This document shows positions 60,595-64,000 of a stretch of 64,000 nucleotides of DNA, piece after piece. Where the stretch lies: the NCBI RefSeq assembly GCF_008086115.1, contig NZ_VSIY01000003.1, positions 558,001 to 622,000 of the forward strand. Reading direction: 5' to 3'. Within the stretch, counting starts at the first letter, position 1; every line of letters starts with the position of its first letter. The DNA is from Maritimibacter fusiformis. Lineage in GTDB: Bacteria; Pseudomonadota; Alphaproteobacteria; Rhodobacterales; Rhodobacteraceae. Made by a program: the position numbers and the translations under genes. The notes under the pieces were generated by a model. That model was not told where the DNA came from, did not search any database, and saw only the letters and a program-made list of their open reading frames with translations.

Positions 60595-61923
60595 TCACTC
60601 GGCGCGCGCGCCGTGCTTGAGCAGGTCGTCGGCGTCGGTGCTCTTGCGTTCGTCGTTGACCATCTGTTCAAGCTCGTGCTCCGCCGTGGCCTGCACGTCC
60701 TGCACCGCCTCGGGCGCGGCCTCGGTGATGGCGCGTCGGGGGGCGACGGGCGCGGCCTGCAGCGGCGGGATCGGCACGCCGGCGGCATCCTTGACGAGCA
60801 GACGGTAGGTCGGTTCCGGCATCTCGATATCGGCCCTGTCGAAGGCGATCAGCACCTGGCGGATCGCCTCGGAGCGGGCCGCGAACAGGTCGGTCTCGCG
60901 CTGGTCGATCCAGCCGACCACGGTCATGCCGATGTCCGACCCGCCCAGTTCAGTGGTCCAGGAGTTCACCGCGGGCGCGCGCAGCACGAAGGGCAGCGCC
61001 GCCACGGTCGCCTCGGCCAGCGCCTTGGCGGCGGCAAGGTCGGTGCCGTAGCCGACGGCGATGTCGAACTTGAAGCGCCGTTCGGGGTTGCGCGAATAGT
61101 TCACGATCCGGCTTTTGAACACCGTCGCGTTGGGGATGCGGATGTGGTTTCCGTCCCAGCTTAGCAGGATGGTGGCGCGCGAGGTCAGGCGGATCACCTT
61201 GCCCTCGTCGCCACCGATCTCGATGGCGTCGTTGGGGCGGAACGGCTGGCGGATCGACAGAAGGATCGAGGCGATGAAGTTCTCGACGGTGTCGCGCACC
61301 GCGAAACCGATGGCCAGACCGATGATCCCCGCCGCCCCCAGGATGGTCGACAGAAGCGCCGTCGCCCCCATGATATCGAGCGCCACCACAAGCCCGGCCA
61401 CCAGCGCCGCCAGCTTGATCAAGGTGCGGTAGATGTCGGCGATGAAGGCGTTGGGGGCCAGACGCTCCCACGGCTCCTTGCGTCCACCGATGAGAAAGCC
61501 GATCCAGACCACAACGGCAAAGGCGACCAGCGCCACCGCGATCAGGGGCAGGAAGGCCACCGTCTGCTGTATCCGCGACACCAGCCGTTCCCACACCGGC
61601 GTCAGCCGCTCGGTCACGCTGGTGGACAATGTCACCTTGTTCTCGATCGCAACCACGCCCTCGACCCGGCCGATCAGCCCTTCGAGCTTTTCGGCGGCGC
61701 TGGCATCCAGCGTGGTGCCGCGCAGGGTCACGATGCCGGCCTTGACCACGACGGTCACGTCCTCGTAGCCCTCGAGCTCGTGCAGGATATCGCGGATGCG
61801 GGTGGCGATGGCGGCGTCGGTGACGGCCTGCTCGGCGGTGGTGCCGCTGCCCGGCACGATGGCGCCATTCTGCGCTTGGGCCGGCAGCGCCAGAAAGATG
61901 AACAACAACAGAACTCGAACCAT
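60595..61923 (-). CDS. BON-domain mechanosensitive channel (MscS family)
   Basis: 442 aa from 61923. Signal peptide VRVLLLFIFLALPAQAQ, then a BON lipid-binding domain (about 35-105: RIRDILHELEGYEDVTVVVK, GIVTLRGTTLDASAAEKLEG). Three membrane segments follow at about 120-215, the last carrying AAGIIGLAIGFAVRDTVENF, the MscS pore-helix signature. The beta domain includes VIRLTSRATILLSWDGNHIRIPNATV. C-terminal tail charged and cytoplasmic. Opens under membrane tension to release osmolytes. The role of the fused BON domain is not defined. Confidence 0.9.
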   Translation of the reverse strand: MVRVLLLFIFLALPAQAQNGAIVPGSGTTAEQAVTDAAIATRIRDILHELEGYEDVTVVVKAGIVTLRGTTLDASAAEKLEGLIGRVEGVVAIENKVTLSTSVTERLTPVWERLVSRIQQTVAFLPLIAVALVAFAVVVWIGFLIGGRKEPWERLAPNAFIADIYRTLIKLAALVAGLVVALDIMGATALLSTILGAAGIIGLAIGFAVRDTVENFIASILLSIRQPFRPNDAIEIGGDEGKVIRLTSRATILLSWDGNHIRIPNATVFKSRIVNYSRNPERRFKFDIAVGYGTDLAAAKALAEATVAALPFVLRAPAVNSWTTELGGSDIGMTVVGWIDQRETDLFAARSEAIRQVLIAFDRADIEMPEPTYRLLVKDAAGVPIPPLQAAPVAPRRAITEAAPEAVQDVQATAEHELEQMVNDERKSTDADDLLKHGARAE

Positions 61924-62007
61924 ACCCGTCCCTTCCCCGGTTTTGGCCGAGACTAGACGGGTCGGCGCGAAGGGGAAAGGCGGATCGCCGCCTTTCCCGA
62001 TCGGGAC

Positions 62008-63708
62008 CTAGCCGGTCACCTGTTCACGCAGGATCGAGGCGGTGATCGAAACCATCAGGTAGATGCCCGCAAAGACCAGGAACGCCAGCACGGTATTCTC
62101 GAAGGCGCGCGGATAGGTCGGGCGGTCGGGCGCAACTGGATGCACGCCCATTTCCAGATAGCGCGTCTGCTTGTTGGCCTCGATGCGGGCGCTCTCGAGT
62201 TGTTGCAGCGCCTGCTGCATCAGGATCGTGCGCGTCTCCAGGTCGGATTGCGCAACGGCAAGCTGGCCCGAAATCTGCGCCAGGCTCTCGCCGGTGCCGG
62301 CGGTGCCGCCGGATTCGGTCAGCTTCGCGCGCAGCGATTCGATCAGGCTTTCCAGCCGGCGGATATCGCCGCGCACGCCTTCGACACGCGCCTGGTTGGG
62401 CCGTGCGTTGTCGAGCAACTGTTCGAGTTGCAGGCGCTTTTCGCCAAGCTGAACTTCGAAGGTGTTGATCTGGCTCATCACCGCGCTGGCGTCCGATGTG
62501 GCATCGAACACGCCCATTTCCTGTTGCAATTGCAGCACGGCGGCCTGCGCGGCGGCGCGTTTTTCCTCGGCTTCGCGGAAGCTTTCGACCGCCCCGGCCA
62601 TCTGGTCTTCGCGCAGCCGCTGGGTCAGGTTGTCGACGCGCTCCTCGGCATAGCGGATCAGCGCCTCGGAAAAGGCCGCCGACATCTCGGGGCTGGCGGC
62701 GATCACCTCCATCTTGATGATGCCCTCGGTCGGGTCGAAGCCGATCTTGACGTTGCGCTTGAACACCTCATAGGCGTCCTCGTTCGAGGCATCCGGTGTC
62801 AGCCGCTGGATCGGGTCGATCTCGGGGGCCTGGAAATGCGCCTTGAAGCCCAGTTCGCTGTCGAGCCTGAGCAGCGCGTCGCGCGAAGTCAGATAGCTTT
62901 GCACGGTGATCGAATCCTGGCTGGTGGCCAGGCCCGATCCGGCGAACAGGCTGCCCAGCCCGGATGCACCGCCGCCATCGGCCTTCTGGATCACGAATTC
63001 GGACTTGGTGGCATACATCGGCGTGGCGATCTGGTAGTAGTAATACCCCGCCATCAGCGTCGGCAGCAGCACGAAGAACGCCAGCCGCGTGAACAGAAGC
63101 GCCAGTTTGCGGCGGCGGCGGCGCGCGATGTCGCGCTGGATCTCGATCACCGATTTCGCCCGCTCGGCGATGTCCATCACGCGGGTCGAGGGCAGGCTTT
63201 GCTTGTTGGGCACCGTCTGCGGCAGCTTGACCTGGTCCTCGCGCGCTTGCGGCGGGCGGCCATCGGCAGACACAAGTTCCAGCATGTTGGCCTGAAGGAA
63301 CGGGTCGATCCCGGCCCGGCGCAACAGCCGCACCGCATCGAAATCCGAGGTTGCCGGCAGCCCGTGTTTCTGCGCCACCCGGCGCGCCATGCGCAACTGT
63401 CGCCCGGTCAGCCCCTCGCGGCGAATCGCGGCGATTTCCTGGTCGGCGGCCACTTCGGCGGGGCTTTCGACGGCGCCATCGCGCACCGGCACCCGGCCCG
63501 CCCCCGCGACTGCACCGCGACCCGCCGTCGCGAATCCCTCGGCCGGAAACCCGTCCTCGGTCCCGTCGAGCGCAAGCTGTTCCATCGCGTTGAGCACCCG
63601 CGCGCCGCTCCTCGCCGCCGGTTGCGTCTCGTCGCGCTCGACCGGCGGCACGGTGGCCCCGGTGGTGCGGCGGATGCGGAATTTCTTAGCCTTGGGTTTC
63701 GTAGTCAT
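62008..63708 (-). CDS. Capsule export inner-membrane protein (KpsE/RkpR-like)
   Basis: 566 aa from the ATG at 63708. Long hydrophilic N-terminal region (about 1-190) with basic start KPKAKKFRIRRTTGA. First membrane segment LAFFVLLPTLMAGYYYYQIATP follows, then a long periplasmic coiled-coil stretch (EEKRAAAQAAVLQLQQEMGVF, QLGEKRLQLEQLLDNARP). The last segment, VLAFLVFAGIYLMVSITASIL, is at the C-terminus. This is the Wzz/KpsE polysaccharide co-polymerase layout for ABC-dependent capsule export. It overlaps the preceding ATPase gene by 23 bases, confirming a KpsT-KpsE pair. Confidence 0.85.
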   Translation of the reverse strand: MTTKPKAKKFRIRRTTGATVPPVERDETQPAARSGARVLNAMEQLALDGTEDGFPAEGFATAGRGAVAGAGRVPVRDGAVESPAEVAADQEIAAIRREGLTGRQLRMARRVAQKHGLPATSDFDAVRLLRRAGIDPFLQANMLELVSADGRPPQAREDQVKLPQTVPNKQSLPSTRVMDIAERAKSVIEIQRDIARRRRRKLALLFTRLAFFVLLPTLMAGYYYYQIATPMYATKSEFVIQKADGGGASGLGSLFAGSGLATSQDSITVQSYLTSRDALLRLDSELGFKAHFQAPEIDPIQRLTPDASNEDAYEVFKRNVKIGFDPTEGIIKMEVIAASPEMSAAFSEALIRYAEERVDNLTQRLREDQMAGAVESFREAEEKRAAAQAAVLQLQQEMGVFDATSDASAVMSQINTFEVQLGEKRLQLEQLLDNARPNQARVEGVRGDIRRLESLIESLRAKLTESGGTAGTGESLAQISGQLAVAQSDLETRTILMQQALQQLESARIEANKQTRYLEMGVHPVAPDRPTYPRAFENTVLAFLVFAGIYLMVSITASILREQVTG

Positions 63709-64000
63709 AGAGCTGTTTCGCTTCTTCCAAGGTGTCAAATTTATGCAATTGCCCGTTCAGCAAGACTGCGGCGGAACGGCAGAATTTCTCGATCGTCTTG
63801 GCCTGGTGCGACACGATCACGACGGTGGCGTTCTCAAGCCGCTGGCGCAACACGTCGCCCGCCTTGCGGTTGAACTCGGCATCGGTGGTCTGCGGCATCC
63901 CCTCGTCGATGAGATAAATGTCGAATTCCAGCGCCAGAAGCAACGAGAACGTGAATCGCGCCCGCATCCCCTGGCTGTAGGTGGCGACCGGGAAGTCGTA
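63686..64000 (-). CDS. Capsule export ABC ATPase (KpsT-like), C-terminal part
   Basis: Partial: 104 codons enter from the right edge and end at 63686. The visible part starts YDFPVATYSQGMRARFTFSL, where YSQGMR is the KpsT/polysaccharide-type ABC signature region. Walker B is modified as FDIYLIDEGMPQTT. The H-loop is VVIVSHQAKTIEKFC. The N-terminal half with Walker A is outside the window. It would power export of the capsular polysaccharide with KpsE and the transmembrane KpsM. Confidence 0.85.
   Translation of the reverse strand, partial: YDFPVATYSQGMRARFTFSLLLALEFDIYLIDEGMPQTTDAEFNRKAGDVLRQRLENATVVIVSHQAKTIEKFCRSAAVLLNGQLHKFDTLEEAKQLYDYETQG

Noticed and set aside
1-64000. CRISPR arrays, insertion sequences, integrases or prophage
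   Set aside because: No regularly spaced repeats, transposase or integrase sequences were seen. The only virion-like genes are the two head-spike candidates.

Overview
The window looks like chromosome of a high-GC alphaproteobacterium, most likely a member of the Rhodobacterales. The grounds are the strong G/C bias at third codon positions, frequent 4-bp start/stop overlaps, TRAP-TAXI and CUT1 sugar transport, an FNR-type regulator with matching boxes, and a pair of genes resembling the head-spike genes of the Rhodobacter capsulatus gene transfer agent (GTA). No phage, integrase, insertion sequence or CRISPR array was seen. One tRNA (Gln, TTG) is present.

Layout, left to right. (1) 1-6.0 kb: a steroid C/D-ring (HIP, hydroindane propionate) degradation locus with ipdA/ipdB, an ipdC-type FMN enzyme, an ipdF-type dehydrogenase, a further SDR, an NTF2-like protein and an old yellow enzyme. 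Its two divergent promoter regions share the motif TCGTCCGTTCnnACGAT. (2) 6.0-14.7 kb: oxygen-independent ubiquinone synthesis (ubiX, ubiD, ubiT, ubiU, ubiV) plus a DUF2478 gene, followed by an AlkB-type membrane monooxygenase, a cytochrome P450 and an FNR-like regulator. FNR-type boxes (TTGAC-N4-ATCAA) lie in both divergent promoter regions. (3) 14.7-28.2 kb: about fifteen co-directional genes for uptake and breakdown of an unidentified sugar or sugar acid: a CUT1 ABC transporter, mutarotase, two enolase-superfamily dehydratases, a split UxaA-type lyase, an RraA-type aldolase, an SDR and a lactonase. Upstream in the same direction are a family III CoA-transferase, a solute-binding-fold protein without signal peptide, and a MaoC-fold protein. 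Divergent from these are a second MaoC protein and a Gfo/Idh/MocA oxidoreductase, with an IclR regulator convergent on them.

(4) 30.7-38.7 kb: a 41-bp palindrome, a PLP-dependent ammonia-lyase-like enzyme, an MFS exporter with a histidine-rich tail, and a complete NikABCDE/Opp-type importer. (5) 38.7-46.1 kb: an RpiR regulator, a TAXI receptor, a fused TRAP permease and a UspA protein in one operon, divergent from a class III aminotransferase and a BKACE (DUF849) enzyme. Two 13-bp direct repeats lie between the two transcription units. (6) 46.2-60.0 kb: a surface-polysaccharide locus with glycosyltransferases, Wzy- and Wzx-like membrane proteins, a sulfotransferase, GDP-L-fucose synthesis (gmd, fcl), an FkbM methyltransferase, an ExoY-type priming transferase and an internally deleted manC remnant. 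The GTA head-spike pair (ghsA/ghsB-like) is embedded in it. Several genes here are visibly AT-richer than the rest, suggesting exchange. (7) 60.4-64 kb: tRNA-Gln, a BON-MscS channel and the start of a KpsE/KpsT capsule-export operon that leaves the window on the right.

How the parts fit: most of the window is a series of self-contained catabolic or regulatory modules, each with its own transporter or regulator and divergent promoter. The last third builds and probably exports a fucose-containing, possibly sulfated and methylated glycan. Its neighbours include the predicted capsid spike genes that would recognise such a glycan.
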